Source: Streptomyces antioxidans
GTDB lineage: Bacteria > Actinomycetota > Actinomycetes > Streptomycetales > Streptomycetaceae
Length of the DNA: 42,545 bases
NCBI RefSeq assembly: GCF_000968685.2
Contig: NZ_LAKD02000094.1
Coordinates: forward strand, 1 to 42,545
Reading direction: 5' to 3'
Under the pieces are notes generated by a model. That model was not told where the DNA came from and did not search any database. It was given only the letters and a program-made list of their open reading frames with translations. Positions 12,501 to 19,663 of the stretch are shown piece by piece (position 1 is the stretch's first letter; each line of letters starts with the position of its first letter). The translations under genes were made by a program, and so were the position numbers.

Positions 12501-15500
12501 ATTCAGCGCGGCGATCGAGACACGCTCGGTGAGCAGCGGCGCCACCTCGTCCTCGGACGCCTGGATCGCGATCATCGCGCCACCGACCGGCAGCTCCTGC
12601 ATCAACCGCCCACGCGCCGCCACCAATTTTGCGGCGTCCGCCAGCGAGAGCACACCCGCCACATGCGCGGCAGCAAGCTCACCAATCGAATGCCCGGACA
12701 GGAAGTCCGCCTTCAGACCCCACGACTCAACGAGCCGGAACAACGCCACCTCAACCGCGAACAACGCAGGCTGAGTGAACCCCGTCCGATCCAGCACCGC
12801 CGCGTCATCCCCGAACAACACATCCCGCAACGGCCGCTCCAGATGCGCGTCCAGCTCATCGCACACCGCGTCCAGCGCATCCGCGAACACCGGATAGGCG
12901 TCATACAGCTCACGCCCCATCCCCAGCCGCTGACTCCCCTGCCCCGTAAACAGGAACGCCACCCGGCCACCGGCCACCGAACCCTTGACGAGCCCCGCCG
13001 CCGTGCGGCCCTCGGCGAGCGCCGCCAGGCCGGACAGCAACCCGTCCCGGTCCTCGGCGACCAGCGCCGCCCGCTCCTCGAAGGAGGTACGGCGCGTGGC
13101 GAGGGTGAACGCCACATCGGTGAGGTCGAGCTCGGGCCGCTCATCGAGGTGGGCGCGCAGCCGTACGGCCTGGTCGCGCAGGCCCTCGGGGGACTTGGCG
13201 GAGAGCACCCAGGCGGCGGGGAGGCCGGACCGGGGCGCGGCGACGGGCGCCGTGTCCTCGGTCTCGTCCGCGTCCACCGGGGCCTGCTCGATGATGGTGT
13301 GGGCGTTGGTGCCGCTGATGCCGAACGAGGACACCGCGGCCCGGCGCGGGCGTCCGGTCTCCGGCCACTCCCGCGCCTCGGTCAGCAGGGCGACCGCGCC
13401 CGTCGACCAGTCGACGTGCGGGGTGGGTTCATCGACGTTGAGGGTCTGCGGCAGCAGTCCGTGCTGGATGGCCAGCACCATCTTCATCACACCGGCGACA
13501 CCGGCCGCGGCCTGCGTATGGCCGAAGTTGGACTTGATGGAGCCGAGCCACAGCGGTCGGCCCTCCTCGCGGTCCTGGCCGTAGGTGGCGAGCAGCGCTT
13601 GGGCCTCGATCGGGTCACCCAGCGTCGTACCCGTACCGTGCGCCTCGACCGCGTCCACCTCGGACGCCGACAACCCCGCACCCGCCAACGCCTGACGAAT
13701 CACCCGCTGCTGCGACGGACCATTCGGCGCCGTCAACCCATTCGACGCACCATCCTGATTAATCGCACTGCCACGCACCACCGCCAACACCTCATGACCA
13801 TGACGCCGGGCATCCGACAGCCGCTCCACCAGCAGCATGCCCACACCCTCACCCCACCCCGTACCATCCGCGCCCGCAGCGAACGCCTTGATCCGCCCAT
13901 CAGCCGCCAACCCACGCTGACGACTGAAGTCCACGAACGAACCCGGCGTCGACATCACCGTCACACCACCAGCCAACGCCAACGAGCACTCACCCGCCCG
14001 CAACGCCTGAATCGCCCAGTGCAACGCCACCAACGACGACGAACACGCCGTATCCACCGTCACCGCGGGCCCCTCAAGACCCAGCGCATACGCCACCCGA
14101 CCCGACATCACACTCGCCGCGTTACCCGTCCCCATGAAGCCTTCGGAGCCATCGGGGGCGGAGAGGATCACGGGCAGATAGTCCTGGCCGTTGGTACCGG
14201 CGAACACGCCGACCTGCTGGCCGCGCAGCGTGGTCGGGTCGATGCCCGCCCGCTCGAACGCCTCCCACGACGTCTCCAGCAGCATCCGCTGCTGCGGGTC
14301 CATGGCCAGCGCCTCACGCGGCGAGATGCCGAAGAAGACGGGGTCGAACTCGGCGGCGTCGGCGAGGAAGCCGCCCTCGCGGACATAGCTGGTGTGCTCG
14401 CCCGCGCCCTCCGGGTCGTACAGCGTCTCCAGGTCCCAGCCGCGGTCGGCGGGGAAGCCGACCACCGCGTCCTGGCCGGACGCCAGCAGCCGCCACAGCT
14501 CCTCAGGCGACCGCACCCCACCGGGGAAGCGGCAGCTCATGCCGACGATCGCGATGGGGTCGTCGTCCAGGGCCGCGCCCAGCGACGACGCTCCGGTCAC
14601 CGCCGGGCGTGAGCCGATGAGTTCGGCCTGGAGGTGGTCGGCGAGGGCGATCGGGGTGGGGTAGTCGAAGATGAGGGTGGCGGGCAGCTTCAGCCCGGTG
14701 AGCGTGGCGAGCAGATTGCGGATCTCGACCGCGGTCAGCGAGTCGAAGCCGAGGTCGCGGAAGGCGCGGCTGGGCTCCACCGAGTCCGGCCCGGGGTGGC
14801 CGAGGACGACGGCCACCTGGGTGCGGACGAAGTCCTGGGCGATCTGGTCGCGTTCCTCGTCGGTTCCGGCGTCGGTCAGCCGCTGGGCCAGCGAGGTGGG
14901 CTGGCCGGGGATGGCGGGGCCGCCGGTGGCGGTGCGCGCCGCTTCGATGGCGCGCTTGGCCTCGGAGAGGTCGGCGAGCAGCGGGTTCGGGCGGTGCCCT
15001 GGGAGGCCGGGCGCGAAGCGGTCCCATGCGATGTCCACGACGAGGGAGAAGGTCTCGTCGAGGTCGAGCGCGGCGCCCAGGGCGGCGGTGGCCGCTTGGG
15101 GGGCGAGGGCGGGCAGCCCGGACTGCCGTAGCCGCTCGGCCACCAGCCCGTCGGTGGCCATGCCGCTGTCGGCCCAGGCGCCCCAGGCCATCGAGGTGGC
15201 GGGCAGCCCCTCGGCGCGGCGCTGTTCGGCGAGCGCGTCGAGGTAGGCGTTGGCGGCCACGTAGTTGGCCTGTCCGGCGGCGCCGAAGGTGGCGGCCATG
15301 GAGGAGAAGAGCACGAAGGCGGACAGGCCGAGGCCGCGGGTGAGCTCGTGCAGATGGCGGGCGGAATCGGCCTTGGCGCGCAGCACCTCGGCCATGCGCC
15401 CCGGGGTCTGGGCGTCGAGCACCCCGTCGTCGAGCACTCCGGCGGCGTGGACGACCGTGGTCAGCGGGAGGTCGGCGGGGACGGTCGCGAGCAGTCCGGC

Positions 15501-18500
15501 GAGGGCGTCGCGGTCGGCCACGTCGCAGGCGGCGACGGTCACCCGGGCGCCGAGGGCGGTGAGTTCGTCCCGCAGTCCGGCGGCGCCGGGCGCGTCGGGG
15601 CCACGGCGGCTGGTGAGCAGGATGTGCTGGGCGCCGTGGGCCACGAGCCAGCGGGCGACATGGCCGCCGAGGGCGCCGGTGCCGCCGGTGATCAGCGCGG
15701 TGCCGTGGGTGGTCCAGCCGTCGTCGGTGGTCTCGTGGTGCGGGGCGCGGGCCAGTCGGCGGGCGTGGATGCCCTGGGGGCGGATGGCGAGGTGGTCCTC
15801 GCCGCTGATGCCCTCGGGCCCGGCGAGGATGTCGGCGAGCCGTCCGAGGGCGCGGTCGTCGGCGGTTTCCGGCAGGTCGATCAGACCGCCCCAGCGGTCG
15901 GGGTGTTCGAGCGCCGCGGTGCGGCCGAGGCCCCAGATCTGGGCCTGTTCGGGGCTGCTGAGCCGGTCGGAGCGGCCGACGGAGACCGCGCCGCGGGTGG
16001 CGGCCCACAGCGGGGCGTCGAGGTCGGCGTCGCCGAGGGCCTGGACGAGGGTGAGGGTGCCCGCGAGCCCCGCGGTGAGGGAGGGGTGGTGGCCGTGGGG
16101 GCGCTCGTCCAGGCCGAGCAGGGAGAGCACACCGTCGAAGGACACGGCGTCGGGGCGCGCGGCGTCGGCCTCGCCCGCCGGGTCCGGGCCCAGGGCGGTG
16201 CGGATCCGCTCGGCGAGTGCGGCGCGGTCGGCGGTGGTGCCGTCGACGTCGATCCGGTGGACGGTGACGCCGCGTTCGGCCAGCAGCCGCAGCGGCTCGG
16301 CCACCCAGGGGTCGTCGGTGTGTCCCTCGGGGGTGACCACGAGCCAGGTGCCGGTGAGGGGCTTGTCCGGGGTCGGCGGCAGCGGTGTCCAGGTGACGCG
16401 GTAGCGCCAGCCGTCCACGGTGGTGTCCACGTGGCTCTGCCTGCGCCAGGCGGAGAGGACGGGCAGCACCTCGCTGAGGGGCCGGTCGCCGTCGAGGCCG
16501 AGGGTTTCGACCAGGGCGGGCAGGTCCTCGCTGTGCACGACCTCCCAGAACCGGGCGTCGGCCAGGGCCGGTGCGGCCGCCTCTGCGGCGGCGGAGTCGA
16601 CGCCGTACGAGAAGGGGTTGGCGGGCCAGTAGCGCTGCCGCTGGAAGGCGTAGGTGGGCAGCTCGACGCGGCGGGCGCCGGTGCCCGCGTAGTACGTGGC
16701 CCAGTCCACGGGCAGGCCGCGGACATGGGCCTGGGCGAGCGCGTGGCTCAGGGTGCGGGGCTCGGGGCGGCCGGAGCGCAGGGCGGGCAGGAAGGCGAAC
16801 GTACGGTTACGGCCGCCGCTCACGCACTCCTGGGCCATCGCGGAGAGCACCCCGTCGGGGCCGAGCTCCACAAACGTGGTCACGCCGTGGTCCTCGAGGC
16901 GGCGCACACCGTCGAGGAAGCGCACGGCCTCGCGGACGTGGCGGACCCAGAACTCGGGCGTAGTGATCTCGTCGGCGCTGACCAGGGTACCGGTGAGGTT
17001 GGAGACGATCGGGATCTTCGGCGCCTCGTAGGTCAGCCGCTCGGCCACCTGACGGAAGTTCTCCAGCATCCCGTCCATGTGCGGGGAGTGGAAGGCGTGG
17101 CTGACGGTGAGCCGCTTGGTCTTGCGGCCCCGCGCCTCGAAGCCGGCCGCGATCTCCTCCGCCGCACCCTCGTCACCGGCGATGACGACCGACGTCGGGC
17201 CGTTGATGGCGGCGATGGACACCCGCTCGGTCAGCAGCGGCGCCACCTCGTCCTCCGCAGCCTGCACCGCGATCATGGCGCCGCCGGTGGGGAGTTGCTG
17301 CATCAGCTGGCTGCGCGCGGCCACCAGGGCGGAGGCGTGGGTGAGCGAGAGCACCCCGGCGACATGGGCGGCGGTGAGCTCGCCGATGGAGTGGCCGGAG
17401 AGGAAGTCGGGCCGCAGCCCCCAGGATTCGACGAGGCGGAAGAGGGCCACCTCGACGGCGAAGAGGGCGGGCTGGGTGTAGCCGGTCAGGTCGAGGGTGG
17501 CGGCGTCGTCGCCGAACAGCACGTCCTTCAGCGGCCGGTCGAGGAAGCGGTCGAGCTGGCCGCAGACCGCGTCCAGCGCCTCCGCGAACACCGGGTAGGC
17601 CGCGTACAGCTCACGGCCCATGCCGAGCCGCTGGCTGCCCTGGCCGGTGAAGAGGAACGCGACCTTGCCCTCGGTGGCAAGGCCCTCGGCCACCTCGGGG
17701 TGGTGGCGGCCCTCGGCGAGCGCGTCGAGGCCCGCGAGCAGTTCGTCGTGGTCGGCGGCGACGACCGCGGCGCGGCGGTCGAGGGCGGCGCGGGTGACGG
17801 CCTGGGAGTAGCCGATGTCGGCGAGGCGGTGGCCGGGGTGGGCGGCCAGATGGGTCCGCAGCCGCAGGGCCTGGGCGCGCAGCGCCTGTTCGTCCTTGCC
17901 GGACAGCACGACCGGGACGAGGGGCGGTTCGGCCCCTTCCGGCTCGTCGCCCCCGGTGTTCTCGATGAGGGCCGGGGCCTCTTCGAGGATGGTGTGCACA
18001 TTGGTGCCGCTCATGCCGAACGACGAGACGCCCGCCCGGCGCGGGGTGGCGCCCTCGGGGTCCTGGGCCCATTCGCGGGGGGCGGTGAGCAGTTCGACGT
18101 CCCCGGCCGTCCAGTCGACGTGCGGGGTGGGCTCGGTGAGATGGAGGGTCTGGGGCAGCACACCGTGCCGCAACGCCATGACCATCTTGATGATGCCGCC
18201 GACACCGGCGCCCGCCTGTGCGTGGCCGATGTTGGACTTGATGGAGCCGATGAGCAGCGGTTTGCCCTCGGACCTGTCCTGGCCGTACGTGGCCAGCAGC
18301 GCCTGCGCCTCGATCGGGTCGCCGAGGGCGGTGCCGGTGCCGTGAGCCTCGACGGCGTCCACCTGGTCGGGGGTGAGCCGGGCGTTGGCCAGCGCCTGGA
18401 GGATGACGCGCTGCTGCGAGGGGCCGTTGGGCGAGGTGAGGCCGTTGCTGGCGCCGTCCTGGTTGACGGCGGAGCCGCGGACCACGGCGAGCACCGGGTG

Positions 18501-19364
18501 ACCCTTGCGCTGGGCGTCCGACAGCCGCTCGACCAGCAGCATGCCGACGCCCTCGCCCAGGCAGAAGCCGTCGGCCTCCGGGGCGAAGGGCTTGGAGCGG
18601 CCGTCGAGAGCCAGTCCGCGCATCTTGCTGTAGTCGACGAAGACGCCGGGCGCGCACATCAGGGTGGCGCCACCGGCGAGGGCGAGGGAGCATTCGCCGT
18701 TGCGCAGCGCCTGGACGGCGAGGTGGAGCGCCACCAGCGAGGAGGAGCAGGCGGTGTCGACGGTGACGGCCGGGCCCTCGAAACCGAAGGTGTAGGAAAG
18801 GCGGCCGGAGGCGACGCTCGCGGCGTTACCGGTGCCGAAGTAGCCCTCGAAGTTCTCATGGGAACTGAGGATCGCGCCCAGGTAATCGTGATTGCTGGTG
18901 CCGACGAAGACGCCGATCTGCCGGCCGCGGACCGCGGCCGGGTCGATTCCGGCGCGCTCGAACGCCTCCCAGGAGGTCTCCAGCAGCATCCGCTGCTGCG
19001 GATCCATGCCGAGCGCTTCCCGGGGGCTGATGCCGAACAGGGAGGGGTCGAAATCGGCTATGCCGTCGACGAATCCGCCCTCGTGCACATAGCTGGTGCC
19101 GGGGTGGTCCGGGTCCGGGTGGTACATCGTGTCGACATTCCACCCGCGGTCCAGCGGGAACTCGCTGACCGCGTCGACGCCCTCGCTGACGATGCGCCAC
19201 AGGTCCTCGGGTGACGAGACGCCTCCGGGATAACGGCAGCCGATCCCCACGATGGCGATGGGGTCGTGGTTCTTCGCCTCGGCCTCCTGCAGGCGGAGGC
19301 GAGTCTGGTGCAGATCCGCCGTTACCAGCTTGAGGTAGTCCCGCAGCGTCTCTTCATTCGCCAT
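3519..19364 (-). CDS. Trimodular type I PKS (PKS B), 5281 aa
   Basis: This gene extends a polyketide by three malonyl units. An N-terminal docking helix (1-33) is followed directly by a KS, so there is no loading module. Module 1: KS (Cys206), AT (Ser659, HAFH), KR (NADPH motif GGTGALG near 1224, LDD present), ACP (Ser1542); product beta-hydroxyl. Module 2: KS (Cys1774), AT (Ser2226, HAFH), DH (His2530, Asp2697), KR (Ser3116, Tyr3129, LDD), ACP (Ser3295); product alkene. Module 3: KS (Cys3528), AT (Ser3987, HAFH), DH (His4304, Asp4477), KR (Ser4965, Tyr4978, LDD), ACP (Ser5157); product alkene. Residues from about 5190 form a C-terminal docking domain ending DDELGLS. Oddities: both DH motifs read HxxxD instead of HxxxG; residues 4632-4707 are a 9-residue tandem repeat; part of the module 2 KS is almost identical in DNA to PKS D. 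The start has only a weak GGA ribosome site 8 nt upstream. Confidence 0.97.
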   Translation of the reverse strand: MANEETLRDYLKLVTADLHQTRLRLQEAEAKNHDPIAIVGIGCRYPGGVSSPEDLWRIVSEGVDAVSEFPLDRGWNVDTMYHPDPDHPGTSYVHEGGFVDGIADFDPSLFGISPREALGMDPQQRMLLETSWEAFERAGIDPAAVRGRQIGVFVGTSNHDYLGAILSSHENFEGYFGTGNAASVASGRLSYTFGFEGPAVTVDTACSSSLVALHLAVQALRNGECSLALAGGATLMCAPGVFVDYSKMRGLALDGRSKPFAPEADGFCLGEGVGMLLVERLSDAQRKGHPVLAVVRGSAVNQDGASNGLTSPNGPSQQRVILQALANARLTPDQVDAVEAHGTGTALGDPIEAQALLATYGQDRSEGKPLLIGSIKSNIGHAQAGAGVGGIIKMVMALRHGVLPQTLHLTEPTPHVDWTAGDVELLTAPREWAQDPEGATPRRAGVSSFGMSGTNVHTILEEAPALIENTGGDEPEGAEPPLVPVVLSGKDEQALRAQALRLRTHLAAHPGHRLADIGYSQAVTRAALDRRAAVVAADHDELLAGLDALAEGRHHPEVAEGLATEGKVAFLFTGQGSQRLGMGRELYAAYPVFAEALDAVCGQLDRFLDRPLKDVLFGDDAATLDLTGYTQPALFAVEVALFRLVESWGLRPDFLSGHSIGELTAAHVAGVLSLTHASALVAARSQLMQQLPTGGAMIAVQAAEDEVAPLLTERVSIAAINGPTSVVIAGDEGAAEEIAAGFEARGRKTKRLTVSHAFHSPHMDGMLENFRQVAERLTYEAPKIPIVSNLTGTLVSADEITTPEFWVRHVREAVRFLDGVRRLEDHGVTTFVELGPDGVLSAMAQECVSGGRNRTFAFLPALRSGRPEPRTLSHALAQAHVRGLPVDWATYYAGTGARRVELPTYAFQRQRYWPANPFSYGVDSAAAEAAAPALADARFWEVVHSEDLPALVETLGLDGDRPLSEVLPVLSAWRRQSHVDTTVDGWRYRVTWTPLPPTPDKPLTGTWLVVTPEGHTDDPWVAEPLRLLAERGVTVHRIDVDGTTADRAALAERIRTALGPDPAGEADAARPDAVSFDGVLSLLGLDERPHGHHPSLTAGLAGTLTLVQALGDADLDAPLWAATRGAVSVGRSDRLSSPEQAQIWGLGRTAALEHPDRWGGLIDLPETADDRALGRLADILAGPEGISGEDHLAIRPQGIHARRLARAPHHETTDDGWTTHGTALITGGTGALGGHVARWLVAHGAQHILLTSRRGPDAPGAAGLRDELTALGARVTVAACDVADRDALAGLLATVPADLPLTTVVHAAGVLDDGVLDAQTPGRMAEVLRAKADSARHLHELTRGLGLSAFVLFSSMAATFGAAGQANYVAANAYLDALAEQRRAEGLPATSMAWGAWADSGMATDGLVAERLRQSGLPALAPQAATAALGAALDLDETFSLVVDIAWDRFAPGLPGHRPNPLLADLSEAKRAIEAARTATGGPAIPGQPTSLAQRLTDAGTDEERDQIAQDFVRTQVAVVLGHPGPDSVEPSRAFRDLGFDSLTAVEIRNLLATLTGLKLPATLIFDYPTPIALADHLQAELIGSRPAVTGASSLGAALDDDPIAIVGMSCRFPGGVRSPEELWRLLASGQDAVVGFPADRGWDLETLYDPEGAGEHTSYVREGGFLADAAEFDPVFFGISPREALAMDPQQRMLLETSWEAFERAGIDPTTLRGQQVGVFAGTNGQDYLPVILSAPDGSEGFMGTGNAASVMSGRVAYALGLEGPAVTVDTACSSSLVALHWAIQALRAGECSLALAGGVTVMSTPGSFVDFSRQRGLAADGRIKAFAAGADGTGWGEGVGMLLVERLSDARRHGHEVLAVVRGSAINQDGASNGLTAPNGPSQQRVIRQALAGAGLSASEVDAVEAHGTGTTLGDPIEAQALLATYGQDREEGRPLWLGSIKSNFGHTQAAAGVAGVMKMVLAIQHGLLPQTLNVDEPTPHVDWSTGAVALLTEAREWPETGRPRRAAVSSFGISGTNAHTIIEQAPVDADETEDTAPVAAPRSGLPAAWVLSAKSPEGLRDQAVRLRAHLDERPELDLTDVAFTLATRRTSFEERAALVAEDRDGLLSGLAALAEGRTAAGLVKGSVAGGRVAFLFTGQGSQRLGMGRELYDAYPVFADALDAVCDELDAHLERPLRDVLFGDDAAVLDRTGFTQPALFAVEVALFRLVESWGLKADFLSGHSIGELAAAHVAGVLSLADAAKLVAARGRLMQELPVGGAMIAIQASEDEVAPLLTERVSIAALNGPVSVVVAGDEDAAVAIASGFEARGRKTKRLTVSHAFHSPRMDGMLEAFREVAEGLTYEAPRIPIVSNLTGDVVSAEEITTSDFWVRHVREAVRFLDGVRTLEARNVTNFIELGPDGVLTAMAQECVTGEDAAFAAALRKDRPEAEALLSAVARAHVRGVAVDWAAHYARTGAAQVALPTYAFQRQRYWPKVSSLFLGDVAAVGLGEAGHPLLGASAELPDADGMLFTGRLALSTHPWLAGHTILDTVLLPGTAFVELAIRAGDQVGCDYLEELTLEAPLVLPAQGGVQLRLSVGAADETGRRPLSLHSRLESLSAEEPWTRHAAGVLASGGRPEASFELSAWPPADAAEVALDGRYEGLLDIGFAYGPAFQGLRRAWQRGGEVFAEVALDEETAEEATAFGLHPALLDSALHAIGMGGLGNTGGEGRLPFAWTGVSLYASGATALRVRLAPAGTDGVRLEIADTTGAPVAAVETLGLRPVSAEQIQSARTAYHESLFRLEWAATTGPADAAVADVPADGRWAVLGADPLGLGTSAYGDLETLAGAVAAGTAPAPEYVVVSPSAEVGEQVARGAHRAAAVALSVVQRWLEEERFGDAPLVVVTRGAVAVGDGEPVADLAGAAVWGLLRSAQSENPGRFVLVDTDGADASLRALPAALASGEPQLAIRQGAVSVPRLARVPVAEEATAAFDPEGTVLVTGASGSLGGLVARHLVAERGVRRLLLVSRRGDQAPGAEELTAELGGLGAEVAWAACDVADRDALAAALATVPAEHPLTAVVHTAGVLDDGVIGSLTAERVDHVLRPKVDAAWNLHELTRELNLTAFVLFSSSSGVFGGPGQGNYAAANAFLDALAQHRAAQGLPATALAWGLWAGAGMGGTLDEADIARMRRAGLPPLPAAEGLALLDTALTVSEASLVPMRVDLAALRNQPAISPLFRGLVRGPARRAVDAVAAGGESGLAGRLAGLSEPEQERLLLDLVRAQVATVLGYAGAETIGSGRAFKELGFDSLTAVELRNQLNAVTGLRLPATLVFDYPDPRVLARHLRTELIGAQAPVVHTPVSVVAATDDEPIAIVAMSCRYPGGVSTPEELWQLLAAGEDGISRFPDNRGWDLEALYDPDPETQGTSYAREGGFLHDAAEFDPAFFGISPREALAMDPQQRLLLETTWEAFERAGIDPLSVRGSRTGVFAGVMYHDYGSRLHAVPSEVEGYLGTGSSSSVVSGRVAYTFGLEGPAVTVDTACSSSLVALHLAAQALRQGECSLALAGGVTVMFTPGTFIDFSRQRGLARDGRCKSFAAAADGTGWGEGAGMLLLERLSDARRHGHEVLAVVRGSAVNQDGASNGLTAPNGPSQQRVIRQALANARLTTGEVDVVEAHGTGTTLGDPIEAQALLATYGRERDAERPLWLGSVKSNLGHTQAASGVAGVIKMVLSMRHGLLPRTLHVDEPSPHVDWSSGGVSLLTEAREWPESGRPRRAAVSSFGISGTNAHAIIEQPPAAEPGEPGSAAGPTEPGPASEPEALPYVPVLLSARTEDGVRAQARRLRSRIAAEPRASLTDLGFSLATTRAALEHRVALVAGGHDEALTALDALARGEHPAQALRGMATEGKLAFLFTGQGSQRLGMSRELYGAFPRFAQALDEVCDALDPHLERPLREVLFGDDAAVLDRTELTQPALFAVEVALFRLVEAWGLTPDYVSGHSIGELAAAHVAGVFSLADAARLVAARGRLMQELPVGGAMVAVQASEDEVAPLLNERVSIAALNGPSSVVIAGDEDAAVAIAAGFEARGRKTKRLTVSHAFHSPHMDPMLADFRKLAERLTFNAPKVPLVSCLTGTVVSAEEIRLPEFWVRHVRESVRFADGVRTLREQGVTTYLELGPDGVLSALGEDCLAGAETEAGAGAGADGDTDAAFVPTLRAGRSEAQALATALAHLHVRGAAPDWAAVYAGRGARRVELPTYAFQRQRYWLDVGISVEDVISAGLGTADHPLLGAAVELPDTGGFVFTGRLSLLTHPWLADHAVMDTVLLPGTAFVELALRAGHEAGCDTVDELTLQAPLVLPEQGAVQLRLELAAADDTGRRQLTLHSRREDVPADEPWIRHATGFLAPSGQGAPAGDVPEQVDLSAWPPADATALVTEEFYEGAAAAGLGYGPVFQGLHTAWRRGEELFAEIRLPQGYEPQAAAYGVHPALLDAALHTLGLDPEGEGGEGARLPFAWTGVRLHAGGAASLRVRLRPGADGVSLHLADGTGAAVATIDGLVLRPLAAEQLDASRAGHHESLFRPEWVALPVSATDVPLGERWVTLGAATGFTVGGERLDDHADFAALTAALDGGASAPDVVVALLPDAGGAAPLSATGGATLPTATDGAPSHTSTDGAAPLSATDGAAPLTGTGEAASLPSTGGVAPLTATVTATGGIASLPDAARGAARGALDLVQSWLNDQRLADTRLVLVTRGAVAAVPGEDVADLAHTTAWGLVKSAQSENPGRFVLVDVDGTDASQRALPSVLATDEPQLALRSGTGHAYRLARVPALADAPGPAGLGDPEGTVLLSGATGALGGLFARHLVAERGVRHLLLVSRRGGEATGAAELAAELRALGAEVTWAACDTADRDALAATLSAIPAEHPLTAVVHTAGVLDDGVISSLTGERIDTVLRPKVDAAWNLHELTRDLGLSAFVLFSSAAGAFGSSGQGNYAAANTFLDALAQHRHAQGLPASSLAWGLWATADGMAGSLEASDVTRISRGGFAALGQDEGLALFDAAGTLPEAALVPIRLDTGALRGQAAAGLLPPLLRGLVRTPVRRSADTGTTGTAGGAVADSGAGSLAERLSGLSEAERDRELLEVVRAHVAAVLGHATPDDVDAGRGFLDLGFDSLTAVDLRNRLGAAAGLRLPVTLIFDYPTPTALAGYLREELGLDGAAGAAGHQPVHAELDKLEAILATIAPDDIERPGITTRLRDLLSKWNETHSATDSTAEDREIQSATADEIFDLLDDELGLS
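5244..5471 (-). repeat. 27-bp tandem repeat coding a 9-residue repeat inside the KR region of PKS B module 3
   Basis: Eight degenerate copies of a 9-residue unit (examples GGAAPLSAT, DGAAPLSAT, DGAAPLTGT, GGVAPLTAT) occupy PKS B residues 4632-4707, with one 4-residue partial unit (VTAT) before the last copy. Two of the units are nearly identical in DNA over 27 bp. The array lies between the DH and the catalytic KR, in the structural KR subdomain, where the matching regions of PKS B module 2 and PKS D have no such repeat. It looks like an in-frame minisatellite expansion forming a flexible Ala/Ser/Thr/Gly loop. Confidence 0.85.
13475..14141. repeat. 667-bp near-identical KS block, copy in PKS B module 2
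   Basis: This stretch of the module 2 KS, which includes the active-site Cys, matches 40641-41307 in PKS D with no indels and only five mismatches by eye comparison. Wobble-position choice inside the block is shifted away from the flanking PKS sequence (runs such as ATT AAT and many GTG, TTG and GGT codons on the coding strand). That pattern suggests gene conversion or recombination between modules. Confidence 0.9.
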
Positions 19365-19600
19365 TTACGCAATCCAATTACGGCAGACGGCATCGGAAAT
19401 GCTCCACAGATCCTCAATGGGAGCCGGTAACCAACAACCAAATCAGTCGACTTCTCGCTGAGAGGCTATGCGTGAACTAACCCTCATAACAACCCCTAGA
19501 TGCCCCCTATGACCCCCTGGAGACCCAAGGAGCGATAGGGGGCAACCCGCTATTTCGAAACTCTATTGAAGGATAGCGAAAATCCTGGCCGACATTGGAT
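19365..19600 (-). promoter_or_regulatory. AT-richer promoter/operator region upstream of PKS B
   Basis: This non-coding stretch precedes PKS B and is visibly richer in A/T than the genes around it, as expected for a promoter region. It contains a perfect 10-bp inverted repeat (TGCCCCCTAT at 19501-19510 and its complement at 19535-19544). It also has a row of C-rich direct repeats starting at 19481, 19493, 19503 and 19513 (CCCTCATA, CCCCTAGA, CCCCCTAT, CCCCCTGG), spaced 10-12 bp, close to one helical turn. Such phased repeats are typical of operators for pathway-specific activators. The regulator is not identifiable from this window, and no clear -10/-35 pair was assigned. Confidence 0.5.
19501..19544. 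repeat. 10-bp perfect inverted repeat with 24-bp spacer (candidate operator)
   Basis: The arms TGCCCCCTAT (19501-19510) and ATAGGGGGCA (19535-19544) are exact reverse complements. The site is about 140-180 bp upstream of the PKS B start codon. The spacer carries a further CCCCCT element. A dimeric regulator site is more likely than a terminator, because no gene ends just before it. Confidence 0.6.
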
Positions 19601-19663
19601 ACGACGTCAATAGCGAGATTCTCGTTGACACTCCAGCCGCAGATCACGATCAGGTGTCGTGAG

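Noticed and set aside
3507..14612. A 3701-residue plus-strand open frame opposite PKS B
   Set aside because: It is Arg/Gly/His-rich with no domain signature and mirrors the PKS coding strand; such antisense frames are expected in very GC-rich DNA.
15348..19214. A 1288-residue plus-strand open frame
   Set aside because: It is antisense to PKS B module 1, has low-complexity composition and no recognisable domains.
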